Source: an uncultured Nitrospina sp. (GTDB lineage: Bacteria; Nitrospinota; Nitrospinia; Nitrospinales; VA-1). Taken from it: a DNA stretch of 57,270 nt. The position numbers were made by a program, and so were the translations under genes. The notes below the pieces were generated by a model that had not been told where the DNA came from, did no database searches, and saw only the letters and a list, made by a program, of their open reading frames with translations. Shown in pieces: positions 40,605 to 48,898 of this stretch; positions within the stretch are counted from its first letter, which is position 1; the number at the start of each line of letters is the position of its first letter. Where the stretch lies: positions 1-57,270 of the forward strand of contig CALAGQ010000083.1 in NCBI GenBank assembly GCA_937891765.1, given 5' to 3'.

Positions 40605-42182
40605 CTAAAGTGTGACGCTGTGAACACTAAGAATGTGAGGGGTGTTGCGTAATTCCCTCAAAGTTTCAGAGGTGGGCGGGGAATCGATATTAACAATGGA
40701 GATGGCCTTGCCTTCCTCTTTCTGTCGACCCAGATGAAAGCCTGCGATGTTCAGGTTGTTTTTCCCGAGAATATTTCCCAGGTTCCCGATCACGCCGGGG
40801 ACATCCATATTGTTGAGCACGAGCATGTTTTTAGAGAGGACGGCTTCCATGTGGTATTCGTCAAATTGAACGATTCTTGAATCGCCTTTGCCAAAAATAC
40901 TGCCAGTCACTTTTCGGGTGCCATTCTCACTGATGATCTGCACCTGAACCGTGTTGGTGTATTCGTGCACTTCGTTACTTTTGGATTCCTGCACTTCAAT
41001 CCCTCTTTCTTTTGCGATAAAGGGAGCGTTCACCATGTTGACCCCTTCAATGGAACGGCTGAAGAGCCCTTTTAAAATGGCGATGGAGATGGGCTCTACC
41101 TTCATGGTAGTAACTTCGCCGTTATATTGAATTTCAACGCGTGTAATGGGGCCATCGGCAAGCTGGGAAATGAAGTTCCCGAGGTCTTCGCCCAAAACGA
41201 GATAGGGTTTGATCTGGGCCAGTGTTTCGGCATCAATGGACGGAACATTGACCGCATTGCGGACGTTACCGTATTTGAGATAATCGATGATCTGGTCGCA
41301 AATAGCGATAGCCACTTTTTCCTGCGCCTCTTCTGTGGAGGCTCCCAGATGCGGGGTGCAGATAATTTCGTCAACTTGTAGAAGCGGGCTGTCGAGATTC
41401 AGAGGCTCTTTGTGATAAACATCCAGCGCGGCTCCCGCGACTTGTTTGGATTTAATGGCATCAATCAGGGCGTCGTCGTCAATCAATGAGCCTCGGGCGC
41501 AGTTGACGAGGCGCATGCCTGGTTTCATTTGTCCAAACTCTTCTTTTCCCAATAAGGGTTTGCCAGCTAGGCCGGGGGTGTGCAGGGTCAGAAAATCAGA
41601 GCGTCCCAGCAGATCCTTAAGTTCCACCAGTTCGACCCCAAGCTTTTCGGCCCTTTCCTGAGAGATATAGGGATCGTACGCCACGATCTTCATATGGAAA
41701 GCGCGAGCGCGTTCGGCGACGATAGAGCCGATCCGGCCCAATCCGATAATGCCCAGTGTTTTTTCAAAAAGTTCTACTCCCATAAATTCTTTGGGAGCCC
41801 ATTTCTTATTTTTCAGGGCGGAACGGGCTTGCGGGATGTTCCGGGACATGGACATCAACAAGGCCATGGTGTGCTCAGCGGTGGTTATGATATTTCCTTC
41901 CGGGGCATTCATAACGATGATGCCTTTCTTGCCCGCCGCATCCAGATCTATATTGTCAACGCCGATGCCTGCCCGTCCTATGACTTTCAGGTTGTCGGCG
42001 GCTTCAATAATTTCTGCGACCACTTTGGTGGCACTCCGGACAATCAAACCGTCGTAGGCGGGAATTATTTTTATCAACTCCTCCTTGGACAGGCCAGTAT
42101 TAACATCGACCTCAAGTCCGGACTCTTTTTTAAGATTATCAACTCCCGATGAGGAGAGGTTGTCAGAAACAAGAACTTTCAT
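40605..42182 (-). CDS. serA: D-3-phosphoglycerate dehydrogenase
   Basis: 525 residues, the long SerA form. NAD-binding G-L-G-R-I-G-S in TLGIIGLGRIGSIVAERA, catalytic Arg in NCARGSLIDDDAL, Glu and His in HLGASTEEAQEKVA. An allosteric-substrate-binding domain (about 315-450) and a C-terminal ACT domain (MLVLNNMDVPGVIGNLGNIL) follow, which suggests serine feedback. First step of serine synthesis. Last gene of the leftward ser operon; the region upstream holds a broken aminotransferase and serC. Confidence 0.95.
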   Translation of the reverse strand: MKVLVSDNLSSSGVDNLKKESGLEVDVNTGLSKEELIKIIPAYDGLIVRSATKVVAEIIEAADNLKVIGRAGIGVDNIDLDAAGKKGIIVMNAPEGNIITTAEHTMALLMSMSRNIPQARSALKNKKWAPKEFMGVELFEKTLGIIGLGRIGSIVAERARAFHMKIVAYDPYISQERAEKLGVELVELKDLLGRSDFLTLHTPGLAGKPLLGKEEFGQMKPGMRLVNCARGSLIDDDALIDAIKSKQVAGAALDVYHKEPLNLDSPLLQVDEIICTPHLGASTEEAQEKVAIAICDQIIDYLKYGNVRNAVNVPSIDAETLAQIKPYLVLGEDLGNFISQLADGPITRVEIQYNGEVTTMKVEPISIAILKGLFSRSIEGVNMVNAPFIAKERGIEVQESKSNEVHEYTNTVQVQIISENGTRKVTGSIFGKGDSRIVQFDEYHMEAVLSKNMLVLNNMDVPGVIGNLGNILGKNNLNIAGFHLGRQKEEGKAISIVNIDSPPTSETLRELRNTPHILSVHSVTL

Positions 42183-42228
42183 TCGCTAACTCCAAAATAT
42201 GATGGCCGGACACATCCGGCGGTTCTTC

Positions 42229-42647
42229 TCAATAAGCTTCTAATAATATTTCCTGAGCGGCGGCCACGCCTTTGCCAAGCTGAACCTGGGCGCCGAATTT
42301 TTTTAAGGCCATTTCCAGAGCCGAAATCGCTATTATGATGTCAAAGGTGTCGACATAACCCAGATGTGCGATGCGCACGACTTTACCTTTCCATTGATCT
42401 TGTCCGCCAGCCAGTGTGACACCAAAGTCGTCCCGCAAGCTTTTAACCAATTTTCCGCCATCCACACTTTCGGGCACAAATACTCCGGTTACGCTGTCGC
42501 AGGGCTGTCTGGAGCGACCATTGACAGACCCATGGCCTTAACAGCGGCACGGGTAGCACGGGCTAGTCGGTCATGGCGTTTGAAAACATTGTCTAACCCC
42601 TCTTCCTGAATATCTTTAAGAACAGCCTGCACTTTTTCTAACAACAC
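42229..42647 (-). pseudogene. C-terminal remnant of a class V aminotransferase (AGXT-like), frameshifted
   Basis: Read leftwards from about 42647: LLEKVQAVLKDIQEEGLDNVF, RLARATRAAVKAMGL, APDSP, then a single-base frameshift near 42500-42505, then DSVTGVFVPESVDGGKL, LRDDFGVTLAGGQDQWKGKV, RIAHLGYVDTFDII and KGVAAAQEILLEAY to the stop at 42229. This is the C-terminal third of a serine/alanine-glyoxylate-type aminotransferase. The N-terminal piece is found 1.1 kb upstream at 43782-43988; the middle is replaced by serC. In related genomes such aminotransferases next to serA are thought to serve in serine synthesis (known association, function inferred). Confidence 0.8.
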
Positions 42648-42699
42648 CGTAATGAATCAGACAGATAACATAAAATAGCCATAGATCAAAATATAACTC

Positions 42700-43782
42700 T
42701 TAAGCCTTACGCTTTTCAAAATCCTTCATATAATCAATCAGAGCATCAACGCCAGCTTCAGGCATGGCGTTATAGATACTCGCTCGCATTCCTCCGATTG
42801 AACGATGACCTTTTAGGGTGGTTAACCCAACATCCTCAGCACCTGCTAAAAATTCTTTGTCTAAGTCGGCATTGGCCAACACAAATGGCACATTCATCCA
42901 AGACCGCGAAGCTTTTTCCACGGGATTACTATAGAAGTTCGAATTATCAATCGCGGCATACAATTTATTGGCCTTGTTTTCGTTCAATTTTGCCATAGCG
43001 GAAAGCCCCCCTTGTTTTTTCACCCATTTGAAGACCAAACCCGCCAAATAGATCGTATACGTCGGAGGAGTATTCAACATCGAATCCGCTTCAGCTTGTT
43101 GCGCGTAATCGAAAACACTCGGGGTCGTAGATAACGAATTCCCAATGAGATCATCGCGAACAATTACTAACGTGACGCCCGCTGATCCAATATTTTTTTG
43201 CGCACCCGCATAAATCAGCCCAAAGCGACTCACATTGAATGGGCGGGATAAAATCGTCGAGGAAAAATCGCCAACCAGTGGCACATCCCCGGTATCAGGA
43301 ATCCAATGAAATTCCACACCACCTATTGTTTCGTTTGGAGTATAGTGCACATAAGCAGCATCTGAATTCAAAGACCAGTTCTCAAAGGGAGGAATGGTGG
43401 TGAATTTATCAGCTTCAGAGGAAGCCGCAACGTTCACCTTGCAATATTTTTTTGCCTCACTAATGGCTTTTTCCCCCCAAGCACCAGTCCAAATATAATC
43501 AGCTTTGGTTTTCCCACGAAGCAGATTCATGGGAATTGTTGCAAACTGAGCAGTCGCACCCCCTTGTAAAAACAATACCTTATAATTCTTGGGTACATCC
43601 AACAGTTCACGGACATCCTTTTCCGCCTCCTCGTGAACAGATACAAATTCCTTGCCTCTATGGCTCATCTCCATGATCGAAGCCCCAGAACCATGCCAAT
43701 CCGGCAATTCTTCTTGCGCCTGCTTTAACACGGCTTCTGGTAACATCGCTGGGCCAGCACTGAAATTATATTTTCTGGGCAT
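42700..43782 (-). CDS. serC: Phosphoserine aminotransferase
   Basis: 360 residues, complete SerC. Start YNFSAGPAMLPEAVL, substrate-binding MSHRGKEF, GGATAQF, and the PLP Lys in YAGAQKNIGSAG. GHRSIGGMRASIYNAMP closes the domain. Base composition is more AT-rich than that of serA, and the coding sequence sits precisely between two remnants of another aminotransferase, which suggests horizontal acquisition and in-place replacement. Its ATG overlaps the stop of the N-terminal remnant (TAATG), and AGGAGATAT lies 8-9 bases before it, so the remnant may be translated as a leader peptide. Makes phosphoserine from 3-phosphohydroxypyruvate, feeding on SerA product. Confidence 0.95.
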   Translation of the reverse strand: MPRKYNFSAGPAMLPEAVLKQAQEELPDWHGSGASIMEMSHRGKEFVSVHEEAEKDVRELLDVPKNYKVLFLQGGATAQFATIPMNLLRGKTKADYIWTGAWGEKAISEAKKYCKVNVAASSEADKFTTIPPFENWSLNSDAAYVHYTPNETIGGVEFHWIPDTGDVPLVGDFSSTILSRPFNVSRFGLIYAGAQKNIGSAGVTLVIVRDDLIGNSLSTTPSVFDYAQQAEADSMLNTPPTYTIYLAGLVFKWVKKQGGLSAMAKLNENKANKLYAAIDNSNFYSNPVEKASRSWMNVPFVLANADLDKEFLAGAEDVGLTTLKGHRSIGGMRASIYNAMPEAGVDALIDYMKDFEKRKA

Positions 43783-43988
43783 TACAACATATCTCCTGCT
43801 GTTCCAGCGGCAGCAAGAATAAGTACATCTTGCTTGGTTTGAAAAAGATATTTAGCGCTTTCCGCCGCTTCACCAAATATTTTGCTGAACTGAGGAGTTC
43901 GGTGGTGTTGCATTGGCAGAGCCATTTCCAGAGAAACATGTTCTGGAACCGGAGTAGGACCGGGTGCGAGTAAATATTTTTTTTTCAT
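43782..43988 (-). pseudogene. N-terminal remnant of the class V aminotransferase
   Basis: 68 residues: KYLLAPGPTPVPEHVSLEMA, HHRTPQFSKIFGEAAE, KYLFQTKQDVLILAAAGTAG, then D-M-L and a stop. These are the first 65 residues of an AGXT/PucG-type aminotransferase (family reads G-P-T-P-V-P..., H-R-T-x-x-F, and A-S-G-T). The reading frame stops at the serC start, with TAATG overlap. It keeps its own ATG with AGGA upstream, so it is probably still translated. Pairs with the C-terminal remnant at 42229-42647. Confidence 0.85.
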
Positions 43989-44060
43989 TCTGTAGTTTTT
44001 CCTGATTTGGGGTTATCGATAAAATTTAAAGGGGCCATTTTTCCTGGCCCCTGAATATGT

Positions 44061-44258
44061 TTGCTTATGACTAAAAAAATTCGTTGCCCATATTTTTATT
44101 CTTCCAGTTCAAATAAAACCTCATCAGCCAAATTTATGACTGATTGCGGTTCTCTTGAATATCAGAGTCCGGGAGAAAAAAACAGGCTATTGGGGTGCGC
44201 GGTTCCTAGAATTCAGAAGAAAACCCCCAAACTGGAAACCATACCCATCAGGGGTTGA
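44061..44258 (+). CDS. Doubtful small Cys-containing ORF
   Basis: About 63 residues from ATG 44067: R-C-P-Y-F-Y, D-C-G-S-L-E-Y and L-L-G-C-A-V give a C...C...C arrangement, ending in a basic tail. No ribosome site, but codon use is not unlike neighbours and no other gene occupies 43989-44336, which holds at least the upstream region of the leftward ser operon. Possibly a real small metal-binding protein. Confidence 0.3.
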   Translation: MLMTKKIRCPYFYSSSSNKTSSAKFMTDCGSLEYQSPGEKNRLLGCAVPRIQKKTPKLETIPIRG

Positions 44259-44336
44259 TGCTTAGCCATGAGCATTCTTTTATAAAGGAATTTTGTCCTA
44301 AAATCCAGTTTTTCTGTTCAGGGGAGGGCTTTGGGG

Positions 44337-45218
44337 TCAGGGGTTTTCCGGGTCGGACGAATCTTCCAGCTCAAGCCCCAAGTCTTCGATTTCGATCTCG
44401 GGGGGTTCATCATTACTTATAATCAGCGGTCCCTCTGAATCATCAATTTCCAGCTTGATCTCTAACTCGTCAATTTGAACCGGAGGTGGAGAAGGTTCCT
44501 CAGCAGGACTTTCCGGCTCGAAGCCTTCATCCAGATCCAATGATATTTCAGTATCTCCAAGATCCAATACCGGAGCCATGGGTTCCGCCAAATCTTGCTC
44601 CAAATTTTGGGAGGGCGCTATTTCAAGTACGTCATCATCCTGCTTCATACCGACGTCTTCGTCTAAGGAGAGTTCATCTAAATCTTCAGTTTTCAATGTG
44701 ATATCGTCTGAGGTCAGATCGACAACTTCTGGTTCCTGACTGATTTCAATGGGAATTTCTTCAGGCTCAGCTTGCGCGGTTGCTGGTGTTTCATCGTCAA
44801 AGGGTTCCAGCCCCAATCCCAGTCCCTCCACTTCCATCTCTTCGAGATTGATATCGGCTTCGGAGCCAAACTCCATGGGAACAAATTCGTTGGCGCTTGA
44901 TCCAGAACTATCTAATTTTAAAGTGGTTGCTGATAAGTCTTGCTCAGTATTGGGTAAATTTAGAAGGAATTCTCCAGATTCCAGTTCCGGGCTTTCCTGG
45001 GAAATTTCGGGAGCTTCTATAACGGCAACATCTTCCTCGGTCTGGAGGGTAGGTGCGCCTGAAGACTCGTGTTCTTTTGCAGGAGCGGCAAAAATAGTAA
45101 AAGAATCATTGCGGAAAAGAGATGCTGCCGAAGCGGTGGATTTCTTGAAATCAAAACCACAACTGCTGCAACTCTTTGCTTGCTTAAATGAAATGTAACT
45201 ACAATCAGGACATTGCAT
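44337..45218 (-). CDS. Zinc-ribbon protein with long acidic tail
   Basis: 293 residues. The N-terminus is a zinc ribbon: MQCPDCSYISF, then KSCSSCGFDF (two CxxC pairs 14 residues apart). The rest is disordered and extremely acidic, with hydrophobic islands (E-D-L-D-E-L-S-L-D, V-L-D-L-G-D-T-E-I-S-L-D-L-D). Residues about 60-70 read EEDVAVIEAPE, matching the motif found in the NHL and DUF1566 proteins. The upstream codons before ATG 45218 have no ribosome site; an earlier start is possible. Transcription is leftwards, opposite to its neighbour. Function unknown; similar proteins in some Deltaproteobacteria and Nitrospinota are called zinc-ribbon domain proteins. Confidence 0.7.
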   Translation of the reverse strand: MQCPDCSYISFKQAKSCSSCGFDFKKSTASAASLFRNDSFTIFAAPAKEHESSGAPTLQTEEDVAVIEAPEISQESPELESGEFLLNLPNTEQDLSATTLKLDSSGSSANEFVPMEFGSEADINLEEMEVEGLGLGLEPFDDETPATAQAEPEEIPIEISQEPEVVDLTSDDITLKTEDLDELSLDEDVGMKQDDDVLEIAPSQNLEQDLAEPMAPVLDLGDTEISLDLDEGFEPESPAEEPSPPPVQIDELEIKLEIDDSEGPLIISNDEPPEIEIEDLGLELEDSSDPENP

Positions 45219-45465
45219 ACTAAAAAAATATACCAAAAAGCCTCTAACGTCAAGAAAAATAAATGATTATGAGTTTTCAGGCGAGGAATTCCCGGTTTTT
45301 CTGGAGGATTCCACAGGATGAACCGATATGGAGGTATGAGCGCATTTTTTACTTTTTGGAAGAGTTTTGGATAACCTGTAGAAAGCCAAAAGTTCCGAAG
45401 AGATTCTTTAAGCTATTGTTTTCTATCTGGTTATATTTGTCATTTCGTACTGTTGTTCTTGAAGG

Positions 45466-46230
45466 TTGACGCTTGCCGGGATTTTGGTTAAAATCAGCCA
45501 TCCATTAGACGATAAACTAAAAAAATCGGGGTGCTTTTACGGTCCCAAGGGTTTTGCAACGCATGGGGTTTTTGTGGATTTTAAAAAAATCAGCCATTTG
45601 ATCAGCCTCACTCAATTTAAGCTCGGGGAATTTATCTTCCCCATGTTTGAGCCCATGCTCCGTTTCTTTGAAAATAAGGATCCGGAGGTGCGTCGGCATT
45701 TCAACCAGGCTCTCGCCAGCATGAATGGGAAAAAACGGGCCATAGCTTTGCTGAACCTGAATATGGTATTGAGTTTGAACCCCAGGCATTTTCTTGCCCG
45801 GGTTTTCCGGGGTAGGATATATATCAAGGAGGGCCAGTACCGCCTGGCATCCGAAGACTATCTGGAAGCGAACAAGATCAGCCAATATCGATTTATTCAT
45901 TATGATCTCTATCGGGAATATTTCAGGTCGGTCAACAGCGAGTTCGGAGGGGTGGGAGGTAGCATCATCAAAAACTTCGACCAGGTGTTTGAGGCATTAC
46001 AGCTCCAACAGGATGGCGGTTTCAGAGATGTAAAAACCGATATGGGTCAAGAAGCGCAGGAAAGACTCGCCATGATAGACGCCGGTTTGAAGGAGGGGGA
46101 TGAAATTACTTTCCAGGAACTTGCCCTGAGTCCTGACGAAATGGAGAGATTCCAGGTTTTGGGCCCCATCACCCTACAAGAAATCGAAGAAACGGATTGG
46201 GATCAGCTTGCCGATGATTTGACCCTCTAG
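45466..46230 (+). CDS. TPR-like protein of unknown function
   Basis: Up to 254 residues; start uncertain (TTG 45466 with AAGG too close, or ATG 45643). A TPR-like pair is seen: HFNQALASMNGKKRAIALLNLNMVL, HFLARVFRGRIYIKEGQYRLASEDYLEA. The C-terminal third is acidic and ends L-A-D-D-L-T-L. No signal peptide. It is followed directly by repeat copy F, whose first bases start 10 bases after the stop. Confidence 0.6.
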   Translation: MTLAGILVKISHPLDDKLKKSGCFYGPKGFATHGVFVDFKKISHLISLTQFKLGEFIFPMFEPMLRFFENKDPEVRRHFNQALASMNGKKRAIALLNLNMVLSLNPRHFLARVFRGRIYIKEGQYRLASEDYLEANKISQYRFIHYDLYREYFRSVNSEFGGVGGSIIKNFDQVFEALQLQQDGGFRDVKTDMGQEAQERLAMIDAGLKEGDEITFQELALSPDEMERFQVLGPITLQEIEETDWDQLADDLTL

Positions 46231-46239
46231 CCGCCGGGG

Positions 46240-46335
46240 CAATTAGCAATGTCTTTATCTTGCGGGCAATCATTTTATCGGAATAGCGAACTATTGCTCA
46301 TTGGCCCCACGCCTAGTGGCCAGCGTCACGCTGGT
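46240..46335. repeat. Dispersed GC-ended repeat, copy F
   Basis: AATTAGCAATGTCTTTATCT, TGCGGGCAATC, then GAACTATTGCTCATTGGCCC, CACGCCTAGTGG and the 15-base palindrome CCAGCGTCACGCTGG (46320-46334). It is about 80% identical to the reverse complement of copy G at 48041-48143; together they flank dgt and the LOG gene. Confidence 0.85.
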
Positions 46336-46357
46336 CCGCTGAAACTCAGGTTACATT

Positions 46358-47506
46358 TTGATCAAGCGGCAAGATCTGGAAAAAATTGAAACCGATTCCC
46401 TGGCTCCCTACGCTATGAAAAGCGGGGAAAGTAAAGGGCGTCAGCATCAGGAAGAGGAACACCTCTACCGCACCCGATTTCAAAGGGACCGCGATCGTAT
46501 CATCCACACCTCCGCATTCAGAAGACTGGAATACAAAACCCAGGTTTTTGTTTATCACGAAGGCGATTATTACCGGACCCGGCTTACCCATTCCCTTGAA
46601 GTTGCGCAAATCGCACGCTCCATTTGTAAATCCCTGCAACTTAATGAAGACCTTGCGGAAGCAGTTGCACTGTCTCACGACCTGGGCCACCCTCCTTTCG
46701 GACACACCGGGCAAAATGTGTTGAACCGATTGATGAAAGGGCATGACGGTTTTGAGCATAACAAACAGAGCTTGAGAATTGTAAAACTGCTGGAAAAACG
46801 ATACCCGGAGTTCGATGGACTCAACCTGACCTGGGAGGTTATGGAGGGGATCAGCAAACATGCTCAAGATGAAGAAAATCCTATCACCTCTGATAAAACG
46901 GTTCGCTTCCCTTCTCTGGAAGCCCAGGTCGCAGACTTTGCCGATGGTATTGCCTACAATGCCCACGATCTGGACGACGGGATCACTTCCAAATTGTTTG
47001 ACCTCGATCAGCTAAGAAAAGTGGCGCTCTGGAAAGAGAATGAAAAAAGATTCGACGAGAAATATACGGGGCTGGACTTCAGGCTGAAAAAATATCAGGT
47101 GGTTCGAAGCATCATCAACGAGCTCATCAGTGATTTTCGCCAGGCCACGTTGAAGAACCTTGAGCACCATCAGGTTGGTACGGTGGATGATGTGCGTCGC
47201 GCACCCATTCGTATTGCGGCGTTTGGAAAAGAGGTCGCTGAAAAAAATAAAGAGTTAAAACAGTTTCTTCATAAAAACATGTATTCCCATCGCAAAGTTT
47301 TGCGTATGGAATTTAAAGCCGATCTGACACTGGAGGGAATCTTTAAAGCGTATATCAAAATGCCCGGTCTTCTTCCTGAACCGGTTCAGAAAAATTCGCA
47401 ATGGGGTTCCCTGGAGCGCCGGATTTGTGACTATGTCTCCGGGATGACGGACCGTTATGCCATCAACGAATACAAAAATCTCTACTCGGCGGACGATGGC
47501 AATTGA
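46358..47506 (+). CDS. dgt: dGTP triphosphohydrolase-like HD protein
   Basis: 382 residues, typical for the dNTPase class. HD-domain metal ligands are visible: RTRLTHSLEVAQIARSI (His), ALSHDLGHPPFGHTGQ (His-Asp) and, later, GIAYNAHDLDDGI (Asp). The substrate loop (RFQRDRDRIIHTSAFRRLEYKTQV) is conserved. It cuts dNTPs to deoxynucleoside and triphosphate. Start TTG 46358 lies just 22 bases after repeat copy F, with CAGG before it. It overlaps the next gene by 11 bases. Confidence 0.92.
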   Translation: MIKRQDLEKIETDSLAPYAMKSGESKGRQHQEEEHLYRTRFQRDRDRIIHTSAFRRLEYKTQVFVYHEGDYYRTRLTHSLEVAQIARSICKSLQLNEDLAEAVALSHDLGHPPFGHTGQNVLNRLMKGHDGFEHNKQSLRIVKLLEKRYPEFDGLNLTWEVMEGISKHAQDEENPITSDKTVRFPSLEAQVADFADGIAYNAHDLDDGITSKLFDLDQLRKVALWKENEKRFDEKYTGLDFRLKKYQVVRSIINELISDFRQATLKNLEHHQVGTVDDVRRAPIRIAAFGKEVAEKNKELKQFLHKNMYSHRKVLRMEFKADLTLEGIFKAYIKMPGLLPEPVQKNSQWGSLERRICDYVSGMTDRYAINEYKNLYSADDGN

Positions 47507-48050
47507 AATTCGTACGATCTGTGTTTTTTGTGCATCCAGCCAATCGGTGGGTGATGTGTTCAAAAATGTCGCTTTGGAACTGGGGCGCGAACTGGGCAAG
47601 CGAGGGATTGATCTGGTCTATGGCGGGGCTTCGATTGGTCTGATGGGTTGCGTGGCCCGGGGAGTGCACGAGGAAAACGGGAAAGTGATCGGTGTCCTGC
47701 CAGAGTTTTTTAAGACGAAAGATATTGAATATTCCGAAGCGGATGAGTTGATCGTTACTCAGGATATGCGCGAACGGAAAGCGGTGATGGATCAACGGTC
47801 AGATGCTTTTATCGTCTTGCCTGGCGGTATCGGCACTCTTGAAGAAGCGATGGAAATTCTTTCCATGCGCCAGTTACGCCTTACCGACAAACCCCTGGTT
47901 TTTATCAATACTCAGGGATTTTATAACGGACTGCTGGCGACCTTTGAGGAAATGGTGGATTTGCAATTTGCCAAACCCAATATTATGAATATGTATGAGA
48001 TGGTTGCCGACCCACAAAGTGCTCTGGACTATTTGTTCAGCCACCACTAG
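47496..48050 (+). CDS. LOG-family nucleotide phosphoribohydrolase
   Basis: 184 residues. The LOG signature is clear: DMRERKAVMDQRSDAF and LPGGIGTLEEAMEIL (P-G-G-x-G-T-x-x-E), with N-terminal VFCASSQ and DLVYGGASIGLMG. Such enzymes release free base from nucleoside 5'-monophosphates (cytokinin activation in plants; in bacteria AMP and related). The start ATG 47496 overlaps dgt by 11 bases, so the two form one unit in nucleotide metabolism. Its last codons (F-S-H-H-stop) and stop come from repeat copy G. Confidence 0.9.
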   Translation: MAIEIRTICVFCASSQSVGDVFKNVALELGRELGKRGIDLVYGGASIGLMGCVARGVHEENGKVIGVLPEFFKTKDIEYSEADELIVTQDMRERKAVMDQRSDAFIVLPGGIGTLEEAMEILSMRQLRLTDKPLVFINTQGFYNGLLATFEEMVDLQFAKPNIMNMYEMVADPQSALDYLFSHH

Positions 48051-48143
48051 GCGTGGGGCCAATGAGCAATAGTTCGTTGTGCCGAGAAAACGATTGCCCG
48101 CAAGATAAAGACATGGCTAACTGGGCCCAGCGTCACGCTGGCC
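48041..48143. repeat. Dispersed GC-ended repeat, copy G
   Basis: CCACTAGGCGTGGGGCC, AATGAGCAATAGTTCG, GATTGCCCGCAAGATAAAGA and the palindrome CCAGCGTCACGCTGG (48127-48141). Inverted relative to copy F. It provides the stop codon of the LOG gene and ends 3 bases from the Nfu stop, so it also forms that gene's 3' end. Confidence 0.85.
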
Positions 48144-48145
48144 GG

Positions 48146-48835
48146 TTAGCTTGCCTGAACTTCGACGTCGGGGTGAATGGCTTCTTTCAGAAATTGTTCA
48201 ATGTATTGCAGGGTTCCGGTGGTTGAGCTCGGGCAACTACCACAGGCTCCCTGGTAGTGAACCTTAATGGTCTTGTCTTCCACAGAGAGTAGATTGATAC
48301 CTCCCCCATCATTTGCCAGCGCAGGGCGAATGGCAACGTCGAGCAGGGCGTTGATCACCTCGGTTTTTCGATCATTGTTGTAATTAAAAAAATCTTCCTT
48401 CTTGAAATCTTCCAATACCGGATGAACGTCTTTATCTCCTTTTGCATCCTCCGCGTCATCGCCTTTTTCGTAATAGTGTAAATAGGCTTCTATTGCGGTG
48501 CCGGTTTTTTCCATGATCGTGTGCCAGCCCACGGCATTGGACTTGGTGATGGTGACAAAGTTTTCTTTGATGAAAACACTTTGCATTCCAAAGATATCAA
48601 ACAGGGCTTTGGCCATTGGGTCATTCCCAACGTCATCGGGAGAGTCGAAAGTTCTCGTGCCTGCCTCGATGACTTTGCCGTTTAAGATAAACTGGAAGGC
48701 ATCCGGATTGGGAGTCGGCTGTATGCGAAGGACTTTGAACTGTCCAGCTTTTGCAGGTGCGGATTCCTGACCGTTTTCGTTTTTGGCATTGATTGAAATG
48801 CCAAATTGTTTTTGTATCCAGGCTAGTAATCCCAT
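48146..48835 (-). CDS. Nfu-type Fe-S scaffold protein
   Basis: 229 residues. Residues about 33-125 are an Nfu N-terminal domain (IQPTPNPDAFQFILNGKVIE, FDIFGMQSVFIKENFVTITK). Residues about 155-225 are the NifU C-terminal domain with its C-x-x-C cluster site (YQGACGSCPSSTTGTLQYIE). An acidic linker joins them. The first 25 residues (MGLLAWIQKQFG) are an extra amphipathic helix. It delivers Fe-S clusters to apoproteins, suitable for a genome with several radical SAM enzymes. Confidence 0.9.
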   Translation of the reverse strand: MGLLAWIQKQFGISINAKNENGQESAPAKAGQFKVLRIQPTPNPDAFQFILNGKVIEAGTRTFDSPDDVGNDPMAKALFDIFGMQSVFIKENFVTITKSNAVGWHTIMEKTGTAIEAYLHYYEKGDDAEDAKGDKDVHPVLEDFKKEDFFNYNNDRKTEVINALLDVAIRPALANDGGGINLLSVEDKTIKVHYQGACGSCPSSTTGTLQYIEQFLKEAIHPDVEVQAS

Positions 48836-48898
48836 GCGACGCTCACAAAAATGATGATAGATTCCCTATTATATCTGATTTCAGGGTCATACGGTTAA

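Noticed and set aside
41580..42152. A 190-codon open frame on the plus strand
   Set aside because: Shadow of serA, rich in unusual composition (His, Phe) as antisense frames are.
45263..45469. A 68-codon open frame on the plus strand before the TPR-like gene
   Set aside because: Composition is dominated by Phe, Trp and Arg, there is no ribosome site, and no family resemblance. Chance frame in an AT-rich gap.
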